64,000 nucleotides of DNA from Incurvaria masculella (GCA_946894095.1 OX335655.1:620001-684000), one strand, 5' to 3'; numbered from the stretch's first letter, positions 22,928-33,398 are shown. Notes: generated by a model not told the origin, from the sequence alone. Numbers and translations are program-made.

Positions 22928-23412
22928 TATGGTTAGCTAATACCACACATACTGTCATGATAGCCCAAACCACCCCATGGCCCGTTGCCCAGTAGGTCGG
23001 GGACTTGCTTCACATGCCAGAGGTCATGGGTTCCATCTCCGCCTCATTCATGCACCACTTTGTATCTCTTTTTGAGGTAAATGAGTTAATTTTGTCATGA
23101 ATGCGAACTGAGGGTGGAAGAATTAAGCCTCTCCGGGTTGGTACTATCGGTTGGAATAATATATGGTCGAAGAGGCAACGAAAATTTTACCGTGTCTTCC
23201 ATCCAGTTTAATAAAGCAGTGCTCATAATAATAATGTCTCATAAAAGTAATGGTGTGGGTGGCTGTGCTGAGAACCAAAGGTGCTCAGATAAGTAAAATG
23301 CAACTCGCTTGGCAGGCCGCCGGCACCATGCCAGCGGATTTGTATTTGAATTTGGTTTCATATCACGACGGTGGGTCTCGTATTAGCCATCCATGTCCAG
23401 TTACATAAAAAT
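22928..23412. repeat. Composite of SINE fragments
   Basis: A minus-strand tail (22928-22980) is followed by a plus-strand SINE with a degraded head (22981-23230: CCAGAGGTCATGGGTTCCAT, GGTCGAAGAGGCAACG), then a further plus-strand piece ending CCATCCATGTCCAGTTACAT at 23388-23407. Confidence 0.6.
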
Positions 23413-23464
23413 ATTGAAATAAATGGGAAACACGGAAAAAATACATTTAAATATATTTCATTCA

Positions 23465-23620
23465 ATGCCATCCAACCGGGACGAGATAAGCCCCGTCACC
23501 TAGCAAGTGAGTGAGAGAAAGCTGTAGAGCTTTACGTGGAAGGCGAAACCCAGACCCAAGGGTCGAACGGTTATCAAACTTGAATCTAACCGCGACCAAT
23601 GTTGCTTAACCTCAAGATCT
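23465..23620 (-). repeat. SINE fragment, head-proximal
   Basis: The minus strand reads the AAAGCTCTACAGC and GGGGCTTATCTCGTCCCGG region of the body. Diverged. Confidence 0.45.
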
Positions 23621-23634
23621 AGGCGTTGCCCCAT

Positions 23635-23684
23635 TAAATCAAAGTAAACATACATACTTCTGTATGTATGTTTACTTTGATTTA
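23635..23684. repeat. Perfect 23-bp hairpin, 4-base loop
   Basis: Left arm 23635-23657, loop TTCT 23658-23661, right arm 23662-23684. All 23 pairs are Watson-Crick. It lies in intron 1 of unc-4 and would be transcribed with it. Confidence 0.9.
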
Positions 23685-24311
23685 TTGTGTTTCTATATGT
23701 GATGTGATAAGCCATTTTTTTTATTAATATCTATATTATTTAACTTTATATTTATAAAACCTAACCGAAATATTGCCGAACAGTTCACACACCCGAAGCA
23801 GGCAGGCGGGGTTCCCTCGGAAATCCCCGAATTAATTAAAAAACATCGCACAAAAAATGCACCGCACACAATTGTAATGTATGAGAACAAACGAAAAAAC
23901 TCTCACCCACATCTGGGATGAATGTAAACATAAAAAATTTGACTAATCAAATTATGTTTCCGCTTGTACATTGATTAGCAACTTTTGAGTTGATTTACTT
24001 CATACAGCACGCCTGGCGAGCGCTTATAAAAAGTCGATTTAAATAACATTAACACCAATTTTCTCAGGGGTTTGGTTTTAATTATAAAACTTAGGTTGGA
24101 GTGCCTCGCCATTGGTTAGTATTACAGTTGCATGCTTACAGACCTAAATTATAGGTCTATCTATTCTATAGATTTAGAAAGACAGTTGACAGTTATCTGC
24201 CATACATATTATTTCCTACACATCATAAAAAGTGCAGTTTATGAAGTACGCCGATAAAAGGTAATGTTTTGAAATTAATCTTAATTATTATTAGTTTTAA
24301 ATTCATGAACT
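23685..24311. other. Intron 1, nothing recognised
   Basis: AT-rich sequence. Confidence 0.45.
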
Positions 24312-24575
24312 AACTGAGGTACCTGGCTCCACTCAGTTCAATGTCGTTTTGGACTGATCCCGGGCCGAATTATTTCATGGATATTACATGAGTTTCATAC
24401 AAACTTTCGTCCTCTATCACTCTTTTTGGGGTTAATTTTCGCCACAAAAGCTATCCTATGTCCTGACTTTTTACTGAAATTTCTCAAAATTGGTTTAGCG
24501 GTTTAGCCGTGAAAAAGCAACAGACAGACATTATTTACTTTCGCATTTTTATTATCAGTATATATTCCGTGTAAA
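24312..24575 (+). repeat. Interspersed repeat with GGTACCTGGCTCC end
   Basis: Starts like 18800 and 43660 (GAGGTACCTGGCTCCACTC, GTCAATGTCG-type, GGACTGATCCCGG) and continues with TTAGCGGTTTAGCCGTGAAA, a motif I associate with LINE or SINE 3' ends in Lepidoptera. Confidence 0.5.
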
Positions 24576-24600
24576 ATTACCTTAGATGTTTAACTTGATG

Positions 24601-24930
24601 TTTTTAGGGTTCCGTACCCAACGGGTACCAACGGAACCCTATTACTAAGCCTCCGCTATCCGTCCGTCCGTCCGTCCGTCCGTCCGTCCGTCCGTCCGTC
24701 CGTCCGTCCGTCTGTCACAGGGCTGTATCTCATGAACCGTAATAGGTAGGCAGCTGAAATTTTCACAGAGTGTGTATTTATTTTGCCGCTAACTAAAAAT
24801 AGGTAAAATTAATAAATAATAAGAAATAAAGGGGGGCCCTATACTAACCACGTGATTTTTTGGTGTTCAATCTTGTACGATAATACGGAACCCTTCGTTT
24901 GCGAGTCCGACTCGCACTTGGCCGGTTTTT
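24601..24930 (+). repeat. (GTCY)n-bearing repeat, full length
   Basis: Starts TTTTTAGGGTTCCGTACCC, carries about a dozen CCGT units (24660-24715), then CTGTATCTCATGAACCGTAA, TTTATTTTGCCGC and GGGGGGCCC. It ends in the palindrome GCGAGTCCGACTCGC followed by ACTTGGCCGGTTTTT. I recall lepidopteran non-autonomous elements described with (GTCY)n microsatellites, and this fits that description. Confidence 0.85.
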
Positions 24931-25124
24931 ATGTTTATTAGGATGTTCTGCTCGAACATTAAATGTATGTTATATCCCACGGAAGTTTTAAAACAGTGAT
25001 AAAACGAACAAATCTGTAATGTGGATATTGGGGTGAAGTGTTTTAGAAACGTGTTCCCCTAATGAATGTCTCCCCCGGTGTAACGTACGGCTTCATTTAA
25101 CGGTACATTAGTACGTAGCGGTCG

Positions 25125-25165
25125 CCCCCCCCCCCCCCCCGCCCCGCCCCGCCCCGCCGCCCTAC
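25125..25165. repeat. Poly-C and (GCCCC)n tract
   Basis: About 15 consecutive C followed by GCCCC pentamers, inside a small GC-rich island (25100-25200). Confidence 0.8.
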
Positions 25166-26120
25166 GCCCCGGGGCGGGCGGCGCTGCTCCGAGTTCGCGT
25201 TCCCTTGGTTTTAATCTCGTAAGTCGTCAATTTCGGTGATTTTAGAAAGAAAGAAAAAATTAAAATTTGTTTTTATTTGTCTCTTTTTTTGCATTAAACT
25301 TAAGTACATAGTAATGATGAAAAGTAAATAACAGTAGACAAAATGGACCTACCGCAGCATATACTATAGATAATGTGTCTATAGCGCTGATATTATGGTG
25401 GGCCCGGGTGGTCATATGAGTAACCAGGGAAAGGTGGGCATACATACTCAAGGACACATAGTAATGAACAAATAAAATAATACGAAAATAAATAATTGAC
25501 CGGTGTTCTACATTTTACACTTCATAATATAACTACAAGAAATACAGTACTAATTGAGAAACAGGACTCATAGTTACACAAAAAAAAAACACCAGAAACA
25601 TAAAAATAAAAGTAAAAGTAACGCTACATGTAATAAAATATACGTCTCAAATAAGACTTACTATTACTAAACGACTAAAAAAAACAAATCTAACCAAGTA
25701 GATAACCAAAAATGTACATAAAATAGACCGTCTGGATTTATGCACGCATACAATTCTATATGCAAGGACCGGAGAAGTGGTCAAATGGTAGCTGAGAAAC
25801 TAGAATTTATAATAACAGTGTAAGGGCTAATTTTTAAATAGTCATATAAACAGCCAGATAACTATTTGACGGATTTATTTACGCTTCTGCTTATCCATCC
25901 GAAATAGTAAGCTCATAAGTTTATAAGTCAAATTATAGTCGGATAATTGTGATAGACTATATAATTCTCCGGCAATGACTATACGTCTTTTCACCAACGT
26001 GAATTTGTGCTATCAGTCCGATAAGTACTATCTGAGGACTGAAAAATTGGCCCTAAAAGATATAGCTTATTCGTTTATTTTTCTCCATTAGATGTACACA
26101 ACATTCTTGGATTCGTAATC
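25166..26120. other. Intron 1, nothing recognised
   Basis: AT-rich; a 65-codon minus frame at 25260-25457 shows no domain. Confidence 0.45.
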
Positions 26121-26356
26121 TTTTGGGTTCTGTACCCAAAGGGTGCCAACCGTCCGTCCGCCTGGAGCGGGCAGTATCTCGTGAACCGTTGAGGTAGATA
26201 GTTGAAATTTCTGCAGAGTGTGTATTTCGATTGTCGCTATAACAACAAATAATAAAATAAAAATTCAATACAGGAAACGGGATTTTGTTGTGTTAAATTT
26301 TATACGATGGTACGGAGCCCTTCGTGTTCGAGTCCGACTCGCACTTGGCCGGTTTT
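26121..26356 (+). repeat. (GTCY)n-bearing repeat, degenerate
   Basis: GGGTTCTGTACCCAAAGGG start, a shortened CCGT tract, GTATCTCGTGAACCG, and the ACTCGCACTTGGCCGGTTTT end. It is fused head-to-tail with the next copy. Confidence 0.8.
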
Positions 26357-26657
26357 TAGGGTTCCGTACCCAAATGGTGAAAACGGAACCCTATTACTAA
26401 GCCTCCACTGTCCGTCCGTCCGTCCGTCCGTCCGTGTGTCACAGGGTTGTATCTCAGTAACCGTAACAGGTAGACAGCTAAAATTTTCACAGAGTGTGTA
26501 TTTATTTTGGCGCTATAACAACAAATAGGTAAGATTAAAAAATAATTAAAATTAAAGGGGGCTCCCATACAAAAAACGTGATTTTTTTGTTTTTTTTTCT
26601 ACGATGGTACGAAACCCTTCGTGTGCGAGTCCGACTCGCACATGGCCGGTTTTTTTA
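26353..26657 (+). repeat. (GTCY)n-bearing repeat
   Basis: Begins in the same TTTTT that ends the previous copy, and runs to ACATGGCCGGTTTTTTT. Microsatellite at 26410-26440. Confidence 0.85.
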
Positions 26658-26802
26658 ATGACGGTTCTATTGCTACGGACGAAGAAATACCGACAAGAAA
26701 CATCACCATAGTTAAAAGATTCTCTCTTCATCAGGGATCTGGAAATCAATGATTTAACCAGGCAAAACTTTCGCTTGAATTTGGTATTATACCAATTCAT
26801 TT

Positions 26803-26910
26803 AATGCAATGGTATAAACCCGGGCGGGATTAACCTTACCACCTGGCAATTAAGGAAGACGATCTACAGTCTAACGTGGAATACGAACCACAAACGGCGG
26901 CATTACGTAT
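26803..26910 (-). repeat. SINE fragment
   Basis: The minus strand carries the SINE body block around AATCCCGCCCGGGTT (26820-26835) and the CGAACCACAAACGG region. Confidence 0.55.
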
Positions 26911-26928
26911 TCCTTAGACTGCTCTTAA

Positions 26929-27055
26929 GGCCCACAGGCATCAGAAAATTACGCTACCCATACAATCGTAGTTTACTAATCATTGTCCCAATTTGCTTGG
27001 TATTTGTTTTTTCGAAAAACGTATTCTGTGTCACACAATGGAGAAAATAAAAATA
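26929..27055. repeat. Family V inverted-repeat element, partial
   Basis: GGCCCACAGGCATCAG and ATACAATCGTAGTTTACTAA match one end of the element at 27062. It is broken off before the second end. Confidence 0.55.
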
Positions 27056-27061
27056 AAGAAC

Positions 27062-27414
27062 GGCCCGTAAGCTATGCTCCCCATACAAACGTAGTTTACT
27101 AATCATTTGAAAACCGCTATTCCAATTAAATTGATATTTAATATCAAGTAACAAATATCCGTGTCTGCACGCTTTTGTTTCTTTGAAAAATCCAAACCGA
27201 ATGAAATGGAAGCAAAAAGAAAATCTTCATACGAATTTTGTTTTCTCTGTGGTTTGACACGGAATACATTTACCGAAAAAACAAAGGCATGCAGACACAG
27301 ATATTTGTAGCCTAATATTAGATACCAAATATCAAGTAACTTGGAACAGTGGTTTTCATATTATTAGTAAACTACGTTTGTATGGGAGGCGAGATTTTCT
27401 GATGCTTACGGGCC
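27062..27414. mobile_element. Family V inverted-repeat element
   Basis: Starts GGCCCGTAAGCTATG and ends GATGCTTACGGGCC. Subterminal CATACAAACGTAGTTTACTA repeats in reverse near the right end, and the interior halves are also largely complementary (CTGCACGC.TTTTGTTT versus AAACAAAGGCATGCAG). No coding capacity. A second copy is at 46579. Confidence 0.8.
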
Positions 27415-28484
27415 GACCTTAAGACACGCACAGGGAGAAATGCAGTGGGCCCAATTGTACTATTTAATCCAGAGAAAAATCCCTCATTTTACACCTGCTT
27501 AATGAATAATGATAAAATCGGAAACACGAACGCTGATGCGGGACGTATTCAACATTTCGCTCTTTGATTAATACGAAAATTCGTGTGATAATGGCTCGCG
27601 TTAATGAATACATGATTTATAGCAAGCCGAGTAGACAACTCATTCGCAGCGCTAATCATGGCATTTGTTCCATTCTGTGCTCATGTTGACGATGTCATTA
27701 ACATAGGTTGAGATAATTGTCAGGCCGTTTCATTAAATCGTGATAAATTAATGAACACTGCGCTCAAATTATGCAAAGCGTGAGGTTTTTCGTTAGCTGT
27801 TAAGGCTCTATATGGTGCTAACCTCCAACATTTTGGGTTTATTTTTATTTTATCTCAGCGTCGGTTAAGAATAAACACCGGTAAGATATCAAAGTTTTGA
27901 CTGTTATCTAGTGCATGACAGTAAAACGGTTTTAATAAGTTGCTTATATTCTATAAAAAATATATGTTTGCAAACACCTATTTACTAGGTTTTCAAGCCG
28001 GCGCTTGGAAACTATAAATTATTTCGACAATTTTCTTTTTTGTGGTACAAGATCACATATTAATCTAGTGAATAAGCGTGAAACATATATTAATTCACTT
28101 TAGAAAGTAGACTTTACAGGTAAAAAACCTAAAATTCTTGAAAAAAATGAACCCTAATACAAACTAAATGCTTCGCCATTATCGTTCGTTTGCCGAACGC
28201 TGGAGTCAGTTGGAGCCTTAAGTAGAGTTGTGCGGTTTTTGAGGGAGTCGTTTCATGCGCAACTGTTTTATTAGTACAGTCGTTGTACATATAACTGTTA
28301 TTTAAGTATGCATCGATTCAAATTCATTTGCATATATTTTAATTTGGTTGTGCATTCCCAGTACTAAAATGCACAGGCGACTTATAGCTATAGAATGGAA
28401 AAGGTATGTAAATATAACACAAGAAGAAAAAACAGGTTAACACGTAGAATGTGTATTTCTTGTGTATTTTAGGAATTATGTTTG
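27415..28484. other. Intron 1, unique; possible regulatory segment
   Basis: No repeat recognised. The part from 27540 to 27800 has many TAAT-type homeodomain core motifs (see findings). Confidence 0.3.
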
Positions 28485-28632
28485 ATGTGTTTGAAAAATG
28501 TTACGGCATTTCACGCGGCAGGAAGAGACATTCTCCGACGTTTCGAGCTAATCACTCAGCCCGTTGTCAAGGAGGCATCCGCCACGTTCGTACGCAGCCG
28601 TTCGTAAGCCGTAACGTTTTTCAAACATGTCT
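28485..28632. repeat. Short inverted-repeat element
   Basis: TGTTTGAAAAATGTTACGGC at the left and its near-perfect complement (GCCGTAACGTTTTTCAAACA) at the right, about 100 bases apart. A small MITE is likely. Confidence 0.5.
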
Positions 28633-28848
28633 AACGACCGCGGTAATCTCGAAAGTATCATTATGTTTTGATTTAATAAAATAAATATTTTTCTTACACT
28701 ACTGCTCACGATATTGGGTACACTGGTAGAGTGTGGCATTAAGTTGTACCTTTTGCCCATTTTTTTTAGTGTTTAATTAAATTAAAATTAAATTAAACTT
28801 TAATAAAACAATGCAATATAATTAGAAACAACAGAGTAAAGTAAGTTT

Positions 28849-28897
28849 GAGCGGCTCGTAACTCAGGGGCGTGTGGACTTGCCTTCTACGTCATGAG
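28849..28897 (+). repeat. SINE head, interrupted by hAT-like element
   Basis: GAGCGGCTCGTAACTCAGGG is the tRNA-like head of the SINE whose body resumes at 29535. Confidence 0.8.
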
Positions 28898-29534
28898 CAG
28901 TGGCGTAACTATACCATTTGGGGCCCGTGGCAAATTCTTTTGATGGTGCCCTATCAGTAAAAATCGTCACATTGTACTCAGTTTAATTATAAACTTCCAG
29001 ATTTTCAGCTTACTCAATTACACGTTGTATTATGTCCCACTAATGGCCATAGGCCTCCTCTCTTAGGCGACAGGGAATGGTCTGTAGTCCCCACGCTAGC
29101 CCAATGCGTATTGGAGACTTCACATTCATCCATAGAACGGAATATTTCAATGCAATCATCATCTATTCGCTAGCTATTCGGTGAAGGAACAACATCGTGA
29201 GGAAACCTGCATACAATGAAATAAAAATATTACAATTTAATTTCGATAAGATATTTATTAAGAAAAAATTTTTTTTCGAGCTTTCGGTTCCGCAAAAGTG
29301 TCTATAACATCATCAAAGTTTAGGTTGGTTGAAATTCCCGATTAACTTGAAATTGAATTATGGTCTTTAGTTGTCTCACTTTGGATTTCAAGCAGAACTT
29401 ACAAAAATATACTTTTCATATAAAATAAAATACTCAGGTACAATGTAAAAACATATTTTTGTTGGGCCGGGGCCCTCTCGGGTCGGGGGCCCGTGGCATT
29501 TTGCCAGCCCTGCCACCCTATTGTTACGCCACTG
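28898..29534. mobile_element. hAT-like non-autonomous element
   Basis: Starts CAGTGGCGTAACT and ends GTTACGCCACTG (12-bp terminal inverted repeats). It is flanked by GTCATGAG and ATCATGAG, an 8-bp target duplication with one mismatch, as expected for hAT. Further inside, GGGGCCCGTGGCA is mirrored near the right end. No transposase is present. Confidence 0.85.
29030..29220 (+). repeat. Repeat fragment inside the hAT-like element
   Basis: TATGTCCCACTAATGGCC, ATAGGCCTCCTCTCTTAGGC, CCCACGC..GCCCAATGCG and CATCGTGAGGAAACCTGCAT form a motif series I recognise as a very common lepidopteran interspersed repeat. Confidence 0.55.
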
Positions 29535-29865
29535 ATCATGAGTCCAAATCCAGGCCGCGTTCATGCACCACTTGATTTCTTTTTCCGAGTTGGATAAGTG
29601 CATTTCATTACGAATGAGAGCTGTTCCATGGGTCGGTTCCCTTCCCCTACTAGAAGGTAGGGGTAAGCTTGCCTCGGCTGGTACAATCGCATTGGATGAA
29701 AAGATGGTCGAAGCGGCAATGAAAAATTGTCCGTTTTTCCATCCAGTTCAATGCAGCAATGCTTATGAAGGTAAGATCATAGCAAGATACCTAATTCCTT
29801 TGGGAATTCGGTTGGGCTTATCATGACGGTGGGTGTGATTAAGCCAAACAATATCAAATATTACA
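29535..29865 (+). repeat. SINE body, continuation
   Basis: Continues the SINE of 28849-28897 after the hAT-like insertion: GAGTCCAAATCCAGGCC (B-box region), GGTCGAAGCGGCAATG, and a degraded 3' end. Confidence 0.8.
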
Positions 29866-29959
29866 AAATGGATAATAAATCATAACATATTATGGAACAT
29901 GGAATTATTTCTTGTTCATGGAATTATTTATTGGAAATATCTACTATCGAAACACTATC

Positions 29960-30783
29960 ATCACTACATAGTATAAAACAAAGTCGCTTTCTCTGTCCCT
30001 ATATCACTATATCCCTATGTACGCTTAAATCTTTAAAACTACGCAACGGATTTTTATGCGGTTTTTTTTTAATAGATAGAGTTATTGAAGAGGAAGGTTT
30101 ATATGTATAATAACATCCAATTAATAGTGGAGAAATATTGTTGACATCAATTTTTGAGTTTTCCAATGTGATGTCATAAAAAAATTATTTTTTTCCGCTT
30201 ACATTGCAAACGCAGTCTGAACCCTACGAGATTTATCAAAAAACCGTACTAAGTATTGTACACATTGAAAAGGTCTCCAGAAAACTTCGTGATGGTATAT
30301 GTCTATCTCTAATGGATATCCCACAATAAAATTTTTTTGTCATTTACTTTTTACGACAAATAATGGCTAATTTTCGAAGCGATTTTAACCAATACAGCAT
30401 TAATCCTTATCCAATTAAATACCTTAAATACATTGTTGATTTAATATAGATCTATACGGCCCTTTATAGCATATGATTTAAATGAATATTTTCGAAGATA
30501 TTATAGATTTAAAAATTGCGGGATGTAGTGTTTGCGGCGGTACCGGCCGGCCGGGGCGGCGGGAGCGTGCCTCGGAGGCCGCGGTTCCTCTCTATAGCAC
30601 TTTGAATTTATAATTTCTCTAATATCTAATAATCATGTAATAATAATATCTAAGTTTTTTTTATTTCAAATATCTCAATGTAGGAACTCTACGTAAAAAT
30701 GGTTTGTTTATGTATCATTGTGTCAAAATAATATTTTTTAAATGACATTATGCCCGTGCAAAGCCGGGACGGGCTGCTAGTAT
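29960..30783 (-). repeat. Long interspersed repeat (family Z), inverted copy
   Basis: Reverse complement of the element at 8878-9672, including the CGGCCGGCCGG core and the AAAGCCGGGACGGGCTGCTAG end. Confidence 0.8.
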
Positions 30784-31544
30784 TTGATATAGAGATGTAT
30801 CTTTACTTTTCCTAATAAGCATTCAGGTACTTAGTTTTTTACAAAGGATATGATAGGTGTATACGAGTATGTAGAATCGACCGGAAAGCAAGGACACAAT
30901 AACAAATGAAAGAAAGAAAGTTGTTAATAGAATGAATTTAAGTATAATGCAAAGCTAGACTCGAAACAGCAAGAAAACTTTGCGCGAGGAGTGCGTCAAG
31001 TGTGTTCACCGAGAAGAATCCTGCCAAATAGCAAACGCTATCAAACATTAAATCGAAAACAAATGCGGTGCGCGGGAGGAGCGCAGGCTATCGTAAGTAG
31101 CGGCTGTTTATCACACAACCGTTGGTAACGCGGCCCTGGGGAGAGATAACTCAGCCGCTGCGTCTGTCCGTCCGTCTGTCGGCCGCGCGGGCTCTCCCCT
31201 CCCGCCGCCGCAGCCGCCGCCGCCGCCGCCAGGAGACGCTGCAATCGATACGGCAGCCGCCGACATCATATCTGTTCCATTAGATGTAGTACCCGTGGCG
31301 GGTCTGACTTCTCCGGTTCCGAAGTAGAAGTGAGTAGTGTGATATACTCTCTAAAACGTAGACATTATTACAATCAAGCTAAAACATTAAATCTGTGAAA
31401 TTTACCACTAAAGTGAAGTAAAGTGAAGTGAGGCGCAAAACTGTTCTACATTCAAACCGACAATTCAATATAACTGGTTTTCGTAACTTTGAGCACCAAC
31501 GCACTCACCTAACAACACCTCAAGCAATTTGCATCATCGATAAG
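30784..31544. other. Intron 1 with GC-rich (GCC)n patch
   Basis: A GC-rich block at 31130-31260 holds (CCG)n at 31200-31230, giving Ala-rich frames on the minus strand that I do not accept as coding. The rest is unremarkable; its last part may be LINE 5' UTR. Confidence 0.4.
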
Positions 31545-31552
31545 CGAGCTTG

Positions 31553-31607
31553 TAGCTCAGTGGTATGAGACGCGGCTCGGGCACCAGTGACCCCGGTTCG
31601 TTTCTCC
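31553..31607 (+). promoter_or_regulatory. tRNA-like pol III boxes upstream of the LINE
   Basis: TAGCTCAGTGG (31553-31563) fits the A-box and GGTTCGTTTCTCC (31595-31607) the B-box, with tRNA-like spacing. A long T run (31627-31650) follows, which would terminate pol III. The segment does not fold as a tRNA. It may be a SINE head or a promoter piece of the LINE. Confidence 0.4.
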
Positions 31608-31787
31608 CTTTCGTTTCGCCCTTTCTTTTTTTTTTTTTTTTTTTTTCTTTTTCTTCTCTTTTTTATTATGAATAAACAATTAAAAAATTGGGCCACAATT
31701 GACCGAGAAATCTGTGAACGGATATAAAAGATATATAGGGACGAACATAGAAACTCCTTTTGTGAAGACGGTAAAAATTAAATAAAA

Positions 31788-33398
31788 ATGGATCAAATTT
31801 CCATTATTAAAACGAGAGCTATGACAAAAACCAACTCTATGCCAGAATTAACAAGAAATTCATCGGAATATGAAGACTTAATGAATAAAATTAAAACATT
31901 AGAAAAAACAATTAAGGAACAATACTTAATGATACGGGAAAAGGAAACAAAAATTGAAACACTGCAAAATCAATTAGAAATGTACAGCGATATAAATTTA
32001 GAAGAAAAATGTAAAAAAATTGAAACTCAGCTAAAGGAACAAAGCTCTAAACTAGAAGAGAAAAATACACTTATAACAACTTTACTTATAGAGCATGAAC
32101 AAAATAGTATAGAATTCAAAAAAAATTGCGACAAAAACCAAGATTTGAAGAACCAGCTTGCGGAAATGCAAATAGAAAATGCTGATCTCTTAGATCGATT
32201 GGAAACTGCCCAACGTGAAGCAGACCTACATAAAGCTGAGTGTGATGAATTTGAATGTAGCACCATACAAGTAATAACACCCCTAAAATTAAAATTAGTA
32301 AATTTAGAGAAAGAACATCTGCAACTGCAAACTATGTATTCAGTTGTGAAAAGCCATTCTGAAAAACCTAACACTAACTACAACGAGAACAGGAGCACTG
32401 CTAAAATTTATGACCTGGAAAATAAGATTACCAACTATAGGAAAATAATTCATAAGTTAAAAACAATGTTGAAACGGCTATCTAATAACAACAAATTAAT
32501 TAAAAATCAGTTGCAAATGTTGAGAAGTAACAAAGAGGACAAGGAGATTCTTAAAAATATAAAGTCTTGTAATGATAAGCTTACGAAAATATGTGAAAAT
32601 CTAAGTGATGACAAAAAACTAAGTAATATAGATATATCTACTCAAAGTGAAGAGAATACTAATATGACCATGATCCCAGAAACTTCAAAATACAGCGACA
32701 AAGCTGTAAATGCACCTGTCTACGAGAAAGGTCCCCAGCATTGTCCACCACCTCCATCGAATGACTTTAAAGATCCTAAAAAAACATCAAAAAAAACTAA
32801 AGTACTCATCCAGTCAGACTTCCATGGAACGGAACTAGCATACATTATGAATTCTTCTCCAAAAATTGAAACTGTCACAGACATCCTTCAAGGAGCTACT
32901 ACCGACGAGCTTCTGAAAAACGTTAAAGCAAAAACCAAGAACTATTCTTTGAGTGATTATGTGGTTATTTTCTGTGGAGTGAGTGACTTTAACAGTTTGT
33001 CGATATCGGAGTCAATGGAACACATATCAAACTGCGTAGGACATTTAAAACACACTAATGTTATCTTGATAACTGTGCCTTATGCAAATGATAGCAAATC
33101 TCATAAATATAATATTTTCGTCGAAAAATTTAACAAAAGTCTGTGCCTTTATCATAGTTCATTGAATAACCCAAAAGTTCATTTAATAATTGCTAAAGAC
33201 TGTATAAATGTTGTAGATTTTAAAAAAGACGGTTACAAGATAAATAAAATGGGTAAATATAAATTAGCTAAGAAAATATATGAAATTGTAAATGGCCCAT
33301 CTGGGTCAGCAAATCATTCATCAAAAGTAGTCATGAACAAGGTAAACACAAGTAATGACCATTTTCTAAATGCAATGATTGGAATGGATCAGACTTAG
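31788..33398 (+). CDS. LINE ORF1 protein, coiled coil plus SGNH-like domain
   Basis: 536 residues with no internal stop. Residues about 25-275 are Glu/Lys/Leu/Gln-rich with heptad character, a long coiled coil probably used for multimerisation and RNA binding. A Pro-containing linker (CPPPPSNDF, about 319-327) follows. Residues about 338-502 look like an SGNH/GDSL-type hydrolase fold: QSDFHG (342-347) at block I, VVIFCGVSDFNS (392-403) at block III, VILITVPY (425-432), and DGYKINKMGKYKLA (481-494) at block V. The usual catalytic His of block V (DG.H.N..G) is Lys here, and block III has Ser-Asp for the usual Asn. Esterase-like ORF1 ends are known in CR1/L2-type LINEs; this one may be catalytically dead. 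No zinc knuckle is seen. The start is the first ATG of the frame. It overlaps the open ORF2 frame by about 40 bases. Confidence 0.8.
   Translation: MDQISIIKTRAMTKTNSMPELTRNSSEYEDLMNKIKTLEKTIKEQYLMIREKETKIETLQNQLEMYSDINLEEKCKKIETQLKEQSSKLEEKNTLITTLLIEHEQNSIEFKKNCDKNQDLKNQLAEMQIENADLLDRLETAQREADLHKAECDEFECSTIQVITPLKLKLVNLEKEHLQLQTMYSVVKSHSEKPNTNYNENRSTAKIYDLENKITNYRKIIHKLKTMLKRLSNNNKLIKNQLQMLRSNKEDKEILKNIKSCNDKLTKICENLSDDKKLSNIDISTQSEENTNMTMIPETSKYSDKAVNAPVYEKGPQHCPPPPSNDFKDPKKTSKKTKVLIQSDFHGTELAYIMNSSPKIETVTDILQGATTDELLKNVKAKTKNYSLSDYVVIFCGVSDFNSLSISESMEHISNCVGHLKHTNVILITVPYANDSKSHKYNIFVEKFNKSLCLYHSSLNNPKVHLIIAKDCINVVDFKKDGYKINKMGKYKLAKKIYEIVNGPSGSANHSSKVVMNKVNTSNDHFLNAMIGMDQT

Noticed and set aside
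24660..24715. Regular short repeats as a CRISPR-like array
   Set aside because: A 4-bp microsatellite with no spacers, in a eukaryotic genome.
31041..31244. Ala-rich minus frame
   Set aside because: Translation of the (CCG)n tract; no support.
31545..31625. tRNA gene before the LINE
   Set aside because: A- and B-box motifs are present, but no cloverleaf with paired acceptor and T stems can be drawn.
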